Shown in pieces: positions 40,701 to 45,899 of a stretch of DNA of 64,000 nucleotides (the stretch's first letter is position 1; each line of letters starts with the position of its first letter). The translations under genes and the position numbers were made by a program. Source of the stretch: Cristatella mucedo (lineage: Eukaryota; Bryozoa; Phylactolaemata; Cristatellidae). The DNA is taken from contig WPIO01000011.1 in the NCBI GenBank assembly GCA_009760855.2, positions 2,344,501 through 2,408,500 of the forward strand, written 5' to 3'. The notes beneath the pieces were generated by a model. That model was given only the letters and a program-made list of their open reading frames with translations. It did no database searches and was not told where the DNA came from.

Positions 40701-43594
40701 GTCTTGCACCAGCTGTAATCGCCTGATTGTACACAACGGTATGAGTTACAAGAAGTCGAGACGGATGTCACAAATGCATGGATCAATTCAGATGTGGTAT
40801 CCTTCCTGCCAAAGCAAGCCAGAATTTCAGCAATCTCACGTAGCAGAAAGTAGGTAGAATTGGCTGTGAAGCCGATAAAAAATATAATTCATTTGTATAG
40901 CACCTCAAGAGAACGTAATCTCTATTCAGGCACTTCCCATATGCCACAGGGCTCGAGCCCTAGACCTCAGCCAGAACTTGGTTGGGGCGAGCACATTAAC
41001 CACTGGACCAAACCAGCTTGGCGAACGTGGTCGTTTAGTGAAAGGTCACTTGGGAACAAGACACCAACATTTCGTACTGATGCTACACGAAAAGTGCTAG
41101 CAGAGTTATTTTGAGGGATAACTTTTCTAATTTCTGAGTAACTTTCGGTTTTCTCATAGCTGGTAGTTGGTTTTGTCGTCATTTAATCTGAGAATGCTTT
41201 TAGCCATCCAAGTGCAAATGTTAGCAATACATGTATCAGGGAATTCGAGAGCGCATGACGTGCTGGAAGGTTTAAGGAGGGATAAAGTCACGGGTACAGC
41301 TGTGTGCTATCTCCATAGAAATGAAAACTTAGCTGCCTGGACCAGTAGAGTAGAGCTTCAAATGGCTCGCAGCATTAAGAAATCAAGCAGCTAACCCTAA
41401 CTTTGAACAATCAAGAAAATCACGAGCAAAAGATACAGATTAAGGACAAGCCATATTTATGGTTTGGCCTGGCAGATAATAATAATAATAATAATAATAA
41501 TACACTTGATAAAGCGCCCTCAGAGAACTTAATCTCTCTCTAGGCGCTTTACATTTGCTGCAAAGGGAAATGCGATTGAATGGTAAGTAAAATCATGCTT
41601 GAAAAACAAACAAAATGAATAATATGGTTAGGGGTGACATGCACAGGGTCAGCATGCAAATGTGGTTAGTGGCAGCATGCACAGTGTCAGCACGCATAAG
41701 CACATGAAGGACGAATTACAGGGACCCACTAAATGCTGCCTTAAATATGCGTGTTTTTGCGTTCCTTTTAAATGCGGTCAGGTCAGGGGATGTTCTGACG
41801 CAGGTCGGGAGGCAGTTCCAGGCTTTGGGAGCATACGAACTAAATGCACGGTCTCCAAGGGTTTGAGGTTTGTACGAGGTATTCATAAACTGTTGGATTC
41901 CGAAAAGCAGGTGGTACGATGCTTGGCCTGGTGGGGGAGTAGGTCTGAGAGATAGGCTGGAGCCAAAAAATGAAGTGACCTAAAAGTGAGCGACAAAATC
42001 TAGAAATCAATCCGTTGCTTGACTGGTAGCCAGTGCAGGTCGGCGAGAAGTGGAGTTATGTGGCAACTGCGACGCTCACGACAGACAAGCCTAGCTGCAG
42101 AGTTTTGCACCAGCTGCAATCGCCTGATCGGACATGCTGGTAGGCCAGTAAGCAGTGAGTTGCAGAAGTCGAGACGGGATGTCACGAATGCATGGACCAA
42201 CTTGGACGTGGTATCTTTATCTAAACAAGCCCGAATTTTAGCGATGTCATGTAGCTGAAAATAGGTAGATTTGACTGTGGAGCTGATATGGTCTTCTAAC
42301 GAGAGGTCTCTTTGGAATATGACACCTAGATTTCGAGCCGATTCAACAGGAGATATGCTGGCAGAGCCAGATCAGCTACCACATTATGATTTAGTAATGG
42401 GCTAGGTGTGAAGCTTGGGACTTGCCTTGTGCGAAAAAACGTGCGACAACGGTACCCGACCAGGCACCGTCAAGACAGTAGCTGTGTCGAATCTTGTCAG
42501 TGCACTCTGCGCTAGCAAGTTGGCTCGCTCATCCATCGGTCCATGAAAGCGATCATCGAAGCTCCTGATGACTTCTCCAGTCAGCACTTTAACGAGAAAC
42601 GATCCAAATTAAAGTGCGCAATATTGAGCCTGATGATCACCATTAACTAATGTAAACCAGAGGAAAGCAGTTCTCCCAAACCACAAGCGCAGCCGGGCTG
42701 CATGTAGCTGAGCAGCTGCCTACACCGCGTAACTCGGCACGAGAATGCTCCTTACAGAGCTGAATGAGCAGGAAATTTATAAATAAGCGATTATTTTAGG
42801 ATTAGCCGCGTATTTCTAAAATTCGCTCCACCAGAGCGGAATCGCTCAAAAACTGGCTGAGCGAATGTCAGGTTACAGACTATCGGGCAACCAGAAGTAC
42901 CGGCTAACACAACTAATTCATCTCGGAAATGCGCGAAGGTAAGAGCCTCTCAACGGTTATGGCAGGTAGCTTACAATTTAATGATAACATTAACACGCGG
43001 CAACTGAATCTTACCTAAGCTTTCGGCAGAATTATCCATGGGTGCCTTCGGGGAGCTACAATGGAACAGCTGAGAAGGAACGCCCAGCCAAGGTTACGCC
43101 AAGAAATAAAAAAAATGGGGAGGAACGAAGGCACCCGTGCCACCACGATACTCGTAACATAATGTAATGTAATGTATCTCCGTCTGTAACTCCAGAAAGT
43201 CATAAAGACCATGTGGGTATTACGCAGGAGAGTGTTGTATAGCGCACTCACAGCCTAAGCGGCTTTCGGTACGCATTCAGTAGCCAACAGACTTCGTCTC
43301 ACGCAACAAAGAGAAAGTGGGAAGCATAGCAGAGTCAGGAGAGCAGTTGAGGTAGTGAGTAGCATAGAAGTAGCCGCTCAGGACCGCTGAAAAGGATGTG
43401 CCATAGTCGGCAATAGGAGAGTAGTTGTCATTGACTTAAGCAGCAGACCGCATCAGTTGACGTTGGAAACGGACTATTGCGGCTAGCCTGTGGTCTGTTG
43501 CCGGCGATGACTTTATTGCTGGCGTCGTTGCCAGCTTTAGTATGGCCCGCTGGCCGCGCTTACCGTGTCACGCCAGTGTACCGCCCGCTGACAT
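661..43594 (-). CDS. BLMH: Bleomycin hydrolase, whole gene (11 exons, 455 codons)
   Basis: Cytosolic cysteine aminopeptidase of the papain-like C1B family. Family members form a hexameric barrel, trim N-terminal residues from peptides and hydrolyse homocysteine thiolactone and bleomycin. Coding exons on the minus strand, in gene order: 43594-43582 (candidate), 42586-42426, 34429-34277, 34055-33822, 29084-28992, 26306-26151, 21317-21159, 21047-20980, 19391-19274, 4546-4483, 809-661. They total 1368 bp, giving 455 residues plus a stop, equal to the human length as I recall it. Triad residues in this numbering are Cys75 (SSGRCWIF), His375 (MTHAM) and Asn397 (ENSWGED). The protein ends in [10 protein letters not shown], the conserved tail that reaches into the active site in this family. 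Intron phases are 1,0,0,0,0,0,0,2,0,1. I saw no stop or frameshift, so the gene looks functional. Similarity was judged from memory of the family, not by a search. Confidence 0.93.
1272..1310. repeat. 14-bp tandem repeat, 2.8 copies
   Basis: The unit aataatgcatgcag is repeated at 1272, 1286 and 1300. It lies in the last BLMH intron. Confidence 0.8.
1787..1945 (+). mobile_element. SINE family S1 copy
   Basis: tRNA-like head with a B-box-like GGTTCGAATTC, then a body containing GATAATAGCCGTAAAGGCTC and a tail near AAAAGAGGCTG. The same order recurs at 15.02, 16.46 and 37.92 kb, so I treat it as one dispersed family. It does not fold as a standard tRNA gene. Confidence 0.65.
2450..3125 (+). mobile_element. 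LINE B 3' end (truncated RT)
   Basis: Contains the end of a LINE reverse-transcriptase protein: an SRLDYCN-like start (degenerate), [21 protein letters not shown], then [19 protein letters not shown] 3' UTR follows that ends in ATTACATT repeats. A distinct family from LINE A; the minus copy at 38.7-40.2 kb is the best match. Truncated at the 5' end and disrupted. Confidence 0.75.
3853..3947. repeat. (CT)n microsatellite
   Basis: Almost pure CT dinucleotide run of about 93 bp, within a BLMH intron. Confidence 0.95.
4483..4546 (-). CDS. BLMH: BLMH exon 10 (catalytic Asn)
   Basis: Short 64-bp exon for residues 386-406 and the first base of 407. It contains [11 protein letters not shown], whose Asn (397) is the third member of the papain-type triad. 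The acceptor GGTTGCAG and donor GGTATGT are both canonical. A 17-bp tandem array lies only 47 bp upstream of the acceptor in the intron. Confidence 0.95.
4594..4763. repeat. 17-bp tandem repeat, 10 identical copies
   Basis: The unit ttccgatgacccattga occurs ten times in a row with no difference visible (170 bp). It ends 47 bp before the acceptor of BLMH exon 10, inside the region where a branch point and splice enhancers would be expected. Confidence 0.97.
5068..6238 (+). mobile_element. LINE A copy, intact RT segment
   Basis: 5'-truncated non-LTR retrotransposon. A single open frame running from 5005 to 6171 covers the RT palm motif [11 protein letters not shown], the catalytic [10 protein letters not shown], the thumb, and the conserved C-terminal block [20 protein letters not shown]. 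The endonuclease and the RT N terminus are missing, so it cannot be autonomous. It is the best-preserved RT segment in the window. A near-identical inverted 3' part follows at 6243. Confidence 0.9.
6243..6890 (-). mobile_element. LINE A 3' fragment, inverted partner
   Basis: Minus-strand copy of the last ~190 codons and 3' UTR start of LINE A. Against the adjacent plus copy I count about seven amino-acid differences over ~187 residues. The two 3' ends face each other within a few bases at about 6235-6243, forming a long palindrome. Confidence 0.9.
7725..7795 (+). mobile_element. LINE A 3' tail fragment
   Basis: Holds only the terminal hairpin segment (AGAGATTAAGTTCTCTGA) and the ATT-repeat tail. 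Confidence 0.6.
7890..8430 (-). mobile_element. LINE A 3' fragment
   Basis: Reading on the minus strand: the C-terminal RT block ([19 protein letters not shown]), the 3' UTR, the terminal hairpin and the ATT-rich tail. 5'-truncated, with degraded frames. Confidence 0.85.
8924..8974. repeat. 14-bp tandem repeat, 3.6 copies
   Basis: The unit gacattaagattaa starts at 8924, 8938, 8952 and, as a partial copy, 8966. Intronic. Confidence 0.9.
9765..9925 (-). mobile_element. SINE family S2 copy
   Basis: On the minus strand: a tRNA-like head (TGGCTTAGTGGTTAAGGTGC), then a GAGGTCATGGGCTCGAGCC B-box region, then the hairpin tail GCACCTGAATAGAGATTAA. The tail is related to that of LINE A. Confidence 0.75.
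9930..11690. other. Intronic stretch without recognised features
   Basis: Part of the large BLMH intron 9. Several open frames exist, but none resembles a family I know and none has supporting splice structure. No repeat family was recognised. Confidence 0.5.
11708..12577 (-). mobile_element. Tc1/mariner-like element, decayed
   Basis: On the minus strand a broken transposase shows [11 protein letters not shown] and then [17 protein letters not shown], matching the DNDPKH-type and WPSQSPDLNPIE blocks of Tc1 transposases, so the catalytic-domain end is visible. The possible termini share AGAGGGTTT (11708) and its complement (12568-12577). At about 870 bp it is shorter than a full Tc1 and lacks the N-terminal DNA-binding part. 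Boundaries are tentative. Confidence 0.65.
12600..14560. other. Intronic stretch without recognised features
   Basis: Lies inside BLMH intron 9. A 162-codon open frame at 12798-13286 has no family similarity that I recognise. A C-rich run lies near 13768. Confidence 0.45.
15020..15176 (+). mobile_element. SINE family S1 copy, degenerate
   Basis: Follows the S1 layout: a tRNA-like head with GGTTCAGTCCTGCA, a central segment ending AGTCGCTAGGGCTCTTCTAC, and a tail with AAAAAATGAGGCGGCTAAAT. Confidence 0.5.
15840..16060 (+). mobile_element. LINE A fragment, strongly degenerate
   Basis: Traces of the LINE A RT C-terminal region ([19 protein letters not shown]-like and LHGLPIN-like segments) in shifting frames. 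Confidence 0.5.
16463..16620 (+). mobile_element. SINE family S1 copy
   Basis: Starts GTGATGGCACACTAGGTAAG, continues with an AGGTCGTGGGATCGATTGC box and CTGATAGCCGTAAAGGCTC, and ends AAAAAAGAGGCT. Closest to the 1787 copy. Confidence 0.7.
17024..17700 (-). mobile_element. Tc1/mariner-like transposase remnant
   Basis: Minus-strand frame with [23 protein letters not shown] and, further on, [21 protein letters not shown]. These match the WPSQSPDLNP and MPRR C-terminal blocks of Tc1 transposases. Upstream pieces in other frames extend it to about 17.7 kb. Several frameshifts; non-functional. Not the same copy type as the 11.7 kb element. Confidence 0.75.
18050..18200 (+). mobile_element. LINE B 3' UTR fragment
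   Basis: Matches the end of the 2450-3125 copy: GTCTGTTGGCTACCGAATGC, then CTTTGTGGAGTTACAGATGG, then an ACATTACATTA tail. Confidence 0.7.
18348..18580 (+). repeat. Dispersed repeat R1, copy 1
   Basis: About 230 bp shared in order with 29969-30205, including GGTTGCCGG, ATATTGACAGATTGTTAAAA, TTGAATAATTAGTGTA and GATCGATGGACCAGGTGC. No coding capacity or tRNA/LINE feature recognised. Confidence 0.65.
18862..18995 (-). mobile_element. SINE family S2 copy
   Basis: Minus-strand tRNA-like head (AGCAGTTAAGGTGCTCGCC), GAGGTCGTGGGCTCGAACCC, then the degenerate tail hairpin ending AATGAATTAAAT. Confidence 0.75.
19274..19391 (-). CDS. BLMH: BLMH exon 9 (catalytic His)
   Basis: Covers residues 346-385, starting with the last base of Gln346 and ending SVE. 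It contains [13 protein letters not shown], where His375 is the catalytic histidine. The acceptor GAGCAG and donor GGTCAGT fit a phase-2 entry and a phase-0 exit, matching exons 8 and 10. Confidence 0.95.
19590..19666. repeat. (CA)n microsatellite
   Basis: Pure CA run of about 77 bp, close to BLMH exon 9 but inside intron 8. Confidence 0.95.
19980..20790 (+). mobile_element. LINE A RT fragment, degenerate
   Basis: RT-like stretches in several frames: [17 protein letters not shown], the [21 protein letters not shown] palm region and a [19 protein letters not shown] block. Stops and frameshifts interrupt all of them. Lies in BLMH intron 8, just downstream of exon 8. Confidence 0.75.
20980..21047 (-). 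CDS. BLMH: BLMH exon 8
   Basis: 68-bp exon beginning [12 protein letters not shown], a conserved C1B motif, and ending in phase 2 within a Gln codon before a strong GTAAGT donor. It is separated from exon 7 by the shortest intron of the gene (111 bp). Confidence 0.95.
21159..21317 (-). CDS. BLMH: BLMH exon 7
   Basis: 53 codons, residues 271-323. It contains [13 protein letters not shown] and [15 protein letters not shown], the NDPRP and YTVE blocks typical of bleomycin hydrolase. The acceptor TGCACAG and donor GGTCAGC are in phase 0 at both ends. Confidence 0.95.
21330..22740. other. Intronic stretch without recognised features
   Basis: Part of BLMH intron 6. No gene, SINE or LINE piece recognised. 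An internally similar pair of phrases (GTATAGAAG... and GTTCACCTGTCTGAG...) may be diverged duplicate sequence. Confidence 0.4.
22740..23110. repeat. Purine-rich GA/GACA simple-sequence region
   Basis: About 370 bp dominated by GA and GACA units, with a clean (GA)n core near 22920-22958. Long open frames here are composition artefacts. Confidence 0.85.
23395..23475 (+). mobile_element. LINE A 3' fragment, upstream half
   Basis: Contains the [14 protein letters not shown]-type coding block in decayed form. The continuation ([13 protein letters not shown]-like) reappears at 23715-23790 after an S2 SINE. Confidence 0.55.
23515..23715 (+). mobile_element. SINE family S2 copy inserted in LINE A
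   Basis: Head GGCTTGGCCCAGTAGTTAAG, then an AGAGGTCGTGGGCTTGAGC box and a second CCTGGGCTCGAGCAC box, then a degenerate tail. It splits a LINE A fragment. Confidence 0.6.
23815..23970 (-). mobile_element. SINE family S2 copy
   Basis: Well preserved on the minus strand: TGGCCCAGTGGTTAAGGTGC, CGTGGGCTCGAGCCCCGTGG, then AGCACCTGAATAGAGATTAA and a tail ending near CTACACAAG. Confidence 0.8.
24548..24615 (+). mobile_element. LINE A/SINE-type 3' tail fragment
   Basis: GTACCTAGAATGAGATG, then GGGCACAATACAAATGC and an ATT-repeat tail. This is the terminal hairpin region in diverged form. Confidence 0.5.
24935..25110 (+). mobile_element. Hybrid SINE: tRNA-like head joined to LINE A tail
   Basis: The head AGCCCAGAAGGTGAGGTG and B-box region GTCGTGGGTTCGAATCCTGC lead directly into GCACCTAGAAAGAGATTGAG, then GAGGGTGCTTTATCAAGTG and (ATT)n. 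The tail is that of LINE A almost base for base. Confidence 0.75.
25110..26140. other. Intronic stretch without recognised features
   Basis: Part of BLMH intron 6, AT-rich, with no repeat family or coding similarity recognised. Confidence 0.5.
26151..26306 (-). CDS. BLMH: BLMH exon 6
   Basis: 52 codons, residues 219-270. It contains [16 protein letters not shown] and GPLTPLEFY, aligning with the ICLGNPP...FTWEY and GPITPLEFY segments of vertebrate BLMH. The acceptor TTTCTAG and donor GGTGGGA are in phase 0 at both ends. Confidence 0.95.
27062..27165 (-). mobile_element. Possible tRNA-derived SINE piece
   Basis: The minus strand contains GGTCGTGGGTTCGAGTCCTG, a B-box-like segment, and an upstream TAGCCTAGCTGTAGGGTGAT head. 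A single copy was found, so family status is uncertain. Confidence 0.35.
27440..27527 (-). mobile_element. SINE family S2 copy, interrupted
   Basis: The minus-strand tail and body (CGAGGTCGTGGGCTCGAGCC) stop at about 27,527. The matching tRNA-like head TGGTTTGGCCCAGTGGTTAA appears at 28,538-28,565. About 1 kb of GA-rich sequence lies between. Confidence 0.55.
27700..28375. repeat. Long (GA)n purine tract
   Basis: About 670 bp of nearly uninterrupted purines on the plus strand, mostly GAGA with GACA and a short (TA)n insert near 27943-27957. Apparent Ser-Leu-rich or Arg-Glu-rich open frames of more than 200 codons are artefacts of this composition. Confidence 0.95.
28735..28805 (+). mobile_element. 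LINE B 3'-terminal fragment
   Basis: Short end piece: CTCCTGCGTAACACCCACG, then GACTTTGTGGAGTTACTGAC and GGAGATACATT. Confidence 0.65.
28992..29084 (-). CDS. BLMH: BLMH exon 5
   Basis: 31 codons, residues 188-218, beginning [10 protein letters not shown] and ending MMEL. Joined to exon 6 it recreates the MMEx-I/F-block of the family without a gap. The acceptor GTGCAG and donor GGTGAGT are canonical. Confidence 0.94.
29526..29565. repeat. 15-bp perfect inverted repeat
   Basis: Arms gaaaactctcactgc (29526-29540) and its exact complement (29551-29565) around an (AGC)n loop. Confidence 0.9.
29796..29838. repeat. 21-bp inverted repeat, 1-base spacer
   Basis: Arms 29796-29816 and 29818-29838 pair with one mismatch. 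It could extrude as a cruciform or be a small foldback remnant. Confidence 0.85.
29969..30205 (+). repeat. Dispersed repeat R1, copy 2
   Basis: Counterpart of 18348-18580, with CGGTTGCCGGATAATGCAGT, GTATTGACAGAGAGTTAAAA, TTTAATAATTAGTGTAGC and AATCGATGGACAAGGTGC in the same order. Confidence 0.65.
30430..30690 (-). mobile_element. LINE A C-terminal fragment, old copy
   Basis: Degenerate minus-strand match to the [15 protein letters not shown] block and flanking RT C terminus. A separate, younger LINE A piece begins at 30,700. Confidence 0.6.
30700..32060 (-). mobile_element. LINE A copy, 5'-truncated
   Basis: On the minus strand: RT from [22 protein letters not shown] through [14 protein letters not shown] and a [10 protein letters not shown] in place of the YADD catalytic box, then the C-terminal block, 3' UTR and hairpin. 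The 5' end shows an 18-bp direct duplication (32008-32042). The catalytic box is altered, so the copy is dead. Confidence 0.85.
33405..33655. repeat. (GA)n purine tract
   Basis: Two GA runs with GGGGAGAG interruptions, about 165 bp from BLMH exon 4, in intron 4. Confidence 0.92.
33822..34055 (-). CDS. BLMH: BLMH exon 4
   Basis: The longest coding exon, 78 codons, residues 110-187. It contains DGRLVQHLL and [19 protein letters not shown], among the most conserved stretches of bleomycin hydrolases. The acceptor CCCTCAG and donor GGTAAGC are in phase 0. Exon 3 lies only 221 bp away. Confidence 0.96.
34277..34429 (-). CDS. BLMH: BLMH exon 3 (catalytic Cys)
   Basis: 51 codons, residues 59-109, starting [12 protein letters not shown]. 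The motif [12 protein letters not shown] carries the nucleophile Cys75, and [13 protein letters not shown] follows. The acceptor GCATAG and donor GGTGGGC are in phase 0. Confidence 0.96.
34731..34806. repeat. (CA)n microsatellite
   Basis: CA run with a short CGCACGCACGCG interruption. About 300 bp upstream of BLMH exon 3, in intron 2. Confidence 0.93.
34910..35005 (+). mobile_element. LINE A 3' tail fragment
   Basis: GCACCTAGAAAGAGATCGAG, then AGCTTTATCAAGTGTATTATC and ATT repeats. It immediately precedes a longer LINE A copy in the same orientation. Confidence 0.6.
35050..37785 (+). mobile_element. LINE A, longest copy (endonuclease part plus RT)
   Basis: The C-terminal half of an APE-type endonuclease is visible ([32 protein letters not shown]). 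RT follows: [64 protein letters not shown] and FHFYAVDT. The catalytic YADD is YAVD here and a TAG follows directly. Further frameshifts lie near 36.75 and 37.36 kb. The 3' UTR, hairpin and ATT tail are complete. Clearly inactive, but the best guide to the family structure. Sits in BLMH intron 2, antisense to the gene. Confidence 0.9.
37915..38055 (+). mobile_element. SINE family S1 copy
   Basis: Head CCCAGGGGTTACGTGCTCAC, box GGTCGTGGGCTCGAGTCCTG, then a GTTGATAGCCATGAAGGCTC body. Confidence 0.65.
38281..38466. repeat. 31-bp tandem repeat with adjoining GGTCAGGC repeats
   Basis: The unit beginning gatctcagctgtacaaggca repeats every 31 bp at 38343, 38374, 38405 and 38436. Just before it lie several GTCAGGC-type 10-bp units. 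Confidence 0.9.
38570..38660 (+). mobile_element. SINE family S2 3' part
   Basis: GAGGACGTGGGATCGAGC, then TATCTGAATAGAGATTAAGT. Head region not clear. Confidence 0.5.
38656..38735. repeat. (ATGT)n/(GCAT)n simple repeat
   Basis: Alternating ATGT and GCATGT units. Confidence 0.85.
38736..40165 (-). mobile_element. LINE B, longest copy
   Basis: Minus-strand RT remnants: [11 protein letters not shown]-like start near 40.05 kb, a [14 protein letters not shown] catalytic region (YAAD instead of YADD), [51 protein letters not shown] and a degraded [15 protein letters not shown] block, then the 3' UTR. Several frame breaks; non-functional. Distinct in sequence from LINE A throughout. Confidence 0.85.
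40260..40870 (-). mobile_element. LINE A fragment, part 1
   Basis: Old minus-strand copy of the RT C terminus and 3' UTR. It is separated by an S2 SINE from related RT sequence at 41030-41390. Confidence 0.65.
40880..41030 (-). mobile_element. SINE family S2 copy inserted in LINE A
   Basis: TGGTTTGGTCCAGTGGTTAA head, a GAGGTCTAGGGCTCGAGCC box and a GTGCCTGAATAGAGATTACG tail on the minus strand. Lies between two LINE A pieces. Confidence 0.75.
41030..41390 (-). mobile_element. LINE A fragment, part 2
   Basis: Minus-strand RT piece between the catalytic region and the ARNLGVIF-like block, heavily mutated. Confidence 0.55.
41478..42370 (-). mobile_element. LINE A 3' copy next to BLMH exon 2
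   Basis: Complete 3' end: [40 protein letters not shown], then the C-terminal block, UTR, hairpin and ATT tail. Its 5' end stops about 55 bp from the exon 2 donor. Same orientation as the gene. Confidence 0.88.
42426..42586 (-). CDS. BLMH: BLMH exon 2 (N-terminal block)
   Basis: Encodes residues 5-58. The block [15 protein letters not shown] followed by HVFSHK aligns with the LAQN...T..D and HVFxH segments just before the active-site exon in known BLMH proteins. The donor reads AAG then GCAAGT, the typical context of a GC-AG intron. Using it gives HVFSHK-VSKEGK with no gap, whereas the nearby GT would add residues. There is no in-frame ATG between an upstream TAA and the exon, so the start must lie in another exon. 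The acceptor (TTAAAG before TGCTG) is the weakest call here. Confidence 0.88.
43154..43435 (-). mobile_element. LINE B 3' fragment
   Basis: Minus-strand match to the final ~280 bp of the 2450-3125 copy, with an ATGTAATGTAATGT end. Lies in BLMH intron 1. Confidence 0.75.
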
Positions 43595-43800
43595 TTAGGA
43601 GGGCACGAGCGCTGATATCTTACGGCATGGATTAGTGAGTAGGGGATGAATCGTAGCTTGGCTTTAACTGCACCGGTGGCGTTTCGAGTTCAGTCGTGTG
43701 TCGGACGCCGCTGAGACCAGTTGCGGGGGAGAGCCGTCGAGCGAGGAAATATATTTCGGTCGGTGCTTGCGACTAAACTGCATTTCGTCGCGTGCTTTAA
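43440..43800 (-). promoter_or_regulatory. Candidate BLMH promoter region
   Basis: CpG-richer sequence around and upstream of the candidate first exon, without a recognised repeat. No TATA box is obvious. The assignment rests only on position and base composition. Confidence 0.22.
43582..43594 (-). CDS. BLMH: Candidate BLMH exon 1 (start codon, 4 codons)
   Basis: Minus-strand ATG TCA GCG GGC G before a GT donor. Spliced to exon 2 it restores the frame as Met-Ser-Ala-Gly-Val-Leu, resembles the Met-Ser-Ser-Ser-Gly-Leu start of the human protein, and brings the total to exactly 455 residues. It lies in a locally CpG-rich patch about 1 kb upstream of exon 2. The match is short, the donor (GCG/GTACAC) is poor and the start context is weak, so chance agreement is possible. 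Confidence 0.45.
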
Positions 43801-44082
43801 GTGTGCCCGGAATTTCATGATGAATTGGAAGAATAGAATTTATGATCAAGAACCCATTCTGGCAACATTATGAGTCTTTCATAAATAATGTCCTTGCCGG
43901 CTCCCATAAACGATATTTATAGCATGTCGTTAAAGGTTTGGCAGCCTTGCTTGGGGTGGGGCTAATATTTCAGTAAAGGGCATTTCGTCCACAGCTAGAG
44001 GTCTTAAATTCTCTCACGCTGTCAAATTGAACTAGGCTAAGGCTGACATTCAGTCCAGCAATGCATTCGTCAAGCCATAATA

Positions 44083-44285
44083 ATAATAATAATAATTCAC
44101 TTGATAAAGCGCCCTCGGAGAACTTAATCTCTCTCTAGGCGCTTTACATTTGCTGCAAAGTGAAATGCAATTGAATGGTAAGTAAAATCATGCTTGAAAA
44201 ACAAACAAAATGAATAATATGGTTAGGGGTGACATGCACAGGGTCAGCATGCAAATGTGGTTAGTGGCAGCATGCACAGGTCAAC
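44083..44285 (-). mobile_element. LINE A 3' UTR fragment
   Basis: Only the UTR, hairpin and ATT tail. Almost identical to the 41478 copy over this stretch. Confidence 0.75.
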
Positions 44286-44334
44286 GAAACGGGTGTACTC
44301 GGCGGAACTAACTGGACTTACAAAATCAATTCAA

Positions 44335-44480
44335 TTGATATAAATAATTCATTTGTATAGCGCCCTAGGATAACTAAATCTCTATTCAGGTGCTTCACAT
44401 ACGCCATGGGGCTTGAGGAGCCCACGACCTCGGCCATATCTTGATCGGGGCGAGCACCTTAACCGCTGCGCCAAACCTGA
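44335..44480 (-). mobile_element. SINE family S2 copy
   Basis: Minus-strand head TTTGGCGCAGCGGTTAAGGT, a GCCGAGGTCGTGGGCTCC box with small insertion, and GCACCTGAATAGAGATTTAG tail. Confidence 0.78.
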
Positions 44481-44749
44481 GCATTTGCTCGAGGCGAATA
44501 GCAGGAGTGGGACAAGGGAGGAACAGATACGTGAATTGAGAAATAAGATAGAAACATATCCGTTCAATTTGAAATTGATACCAACCAAGGCATGCGGAGC
44601 AAAATGAGGCGAGCTGCTTGCAACTGCTTCGATGTCATTCAGCATATGCGCGTGCCGAGTAGGCTTTTGGTGATTGATTGTCTGAGGTTTGATGATCAAA
44701 ATTAAAATATCTACAAGATGCAATCGATACCAATCGGCGGACGAGTCAA

Positions 44750-44945
44750 ATGAGATCTACCTACCGCAGACGCGTTCCTAGGATGCCGGGCGCCCGGGGG
44801 ACGAACTACACAGATGGCGCGCCCCACTCGGCCCCAGACGCTCATTTTGGCGCCCCAGCCAACGCCCCAATGTCCCCAGCGCCGGGGGACATGCGCCCCC
44901 AGTCCATCCTTCGGTACGCCTCTGACCTACAGCGGTGCTATCGAT
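44750..44945. other. GC-rich patch of unknown nature
   Basis: About 190 bp of strongly GC-rich, CpG-containing sequence between AT-rich flanks, open in one plus frame (66 codons). No family recognised. It could be a regulatory island or part of an unrecognised element. Confidence 0.35.
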
Positions 44946-45334
44946 ATTAATTAATAGGTCTTAGATCGCTGAGAGCTTTTGGTGCTCGATGCCATCTCGA
45001 TCCCGGGCAGATGTACTACCCCCATCTCATTGTAAGTGTGCTAATTGTTACTGAAAGTCTCCAGGCTTATAAAAAAACAGACTTGAATATATTTGAATGA
45101 AAATGAAGCCCAATACGACTCCTCCGTACCAATATTGTGATAAAGGTATTACCAACTCTTATTAAATCCCGGTTACGCAAGTACACCTTATGCTTGCTTT
45201 AAGTGCTCCAAAGAGTCCGGAAAGTTTCACAAGATGACCGATTGCAATTTGTGCATGAGAGCTTCGAGGGGCCGTTAAACGTCAAAATTGTGTATCCTTT
45301 GGATTACAGCGGAAAGTGCGTTTGCTTAACCTAA

Positions 45335-45700
45335 CATTAATCCTGTGGAGACCGTGCCTTTAGTAGGTGTGCGCCCATAGCCTCGAACTCACTCCCGATC
45401 ACGTGATGCCATCCTCTAACTTGACATTTAAAAAAAAAGCTGAAAACGCACCTATTTGTCACCGCACTTATTGGGTCTTTGTGATTCGCCCTTAGTGTGC
45501 TTATGCGTGCTGACACTGTGCATGCTGCCACTAACCATATTTGAATGCTGAGCCTGCGCATGTCGCCTCGAACCATGTTATCCTTTTTGAAATTGTGCAT
45601 GCCATTACCAACCATACGATCATGCTTCCTTGACAGCATGTGTAAAGTGCCTGGAAAGAGATTAGGTTCACTGATGGCGCTATACACATTTAAGGTTACG
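45335..45700 (+). mobile_element. LINE A 3' fragment
   Basis: GDRAFSRCAP-like block, LKTHLF-like end, then UTR and terminal hairpin. Older than the 41478 copy. Confidence 0.75.
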
Positions 45701-45899
45701 AGATTCAAAAAACCTTTCGAATATTTCCAAAACCACTCCTAGGTCTCGCTCGATTCATACTCTTGATCGACTGCTGGTTAGAAAATGGCGCTGGAGAGGC
45801 TACAGCCCAAGGTTTGGCCGAAGGTCGATCAGCACGACGAAAAGCGTGACCTCTCAAGCTTTAAACTTTAACCTTTAACTCCACCTCCCTGGAAGCTCC

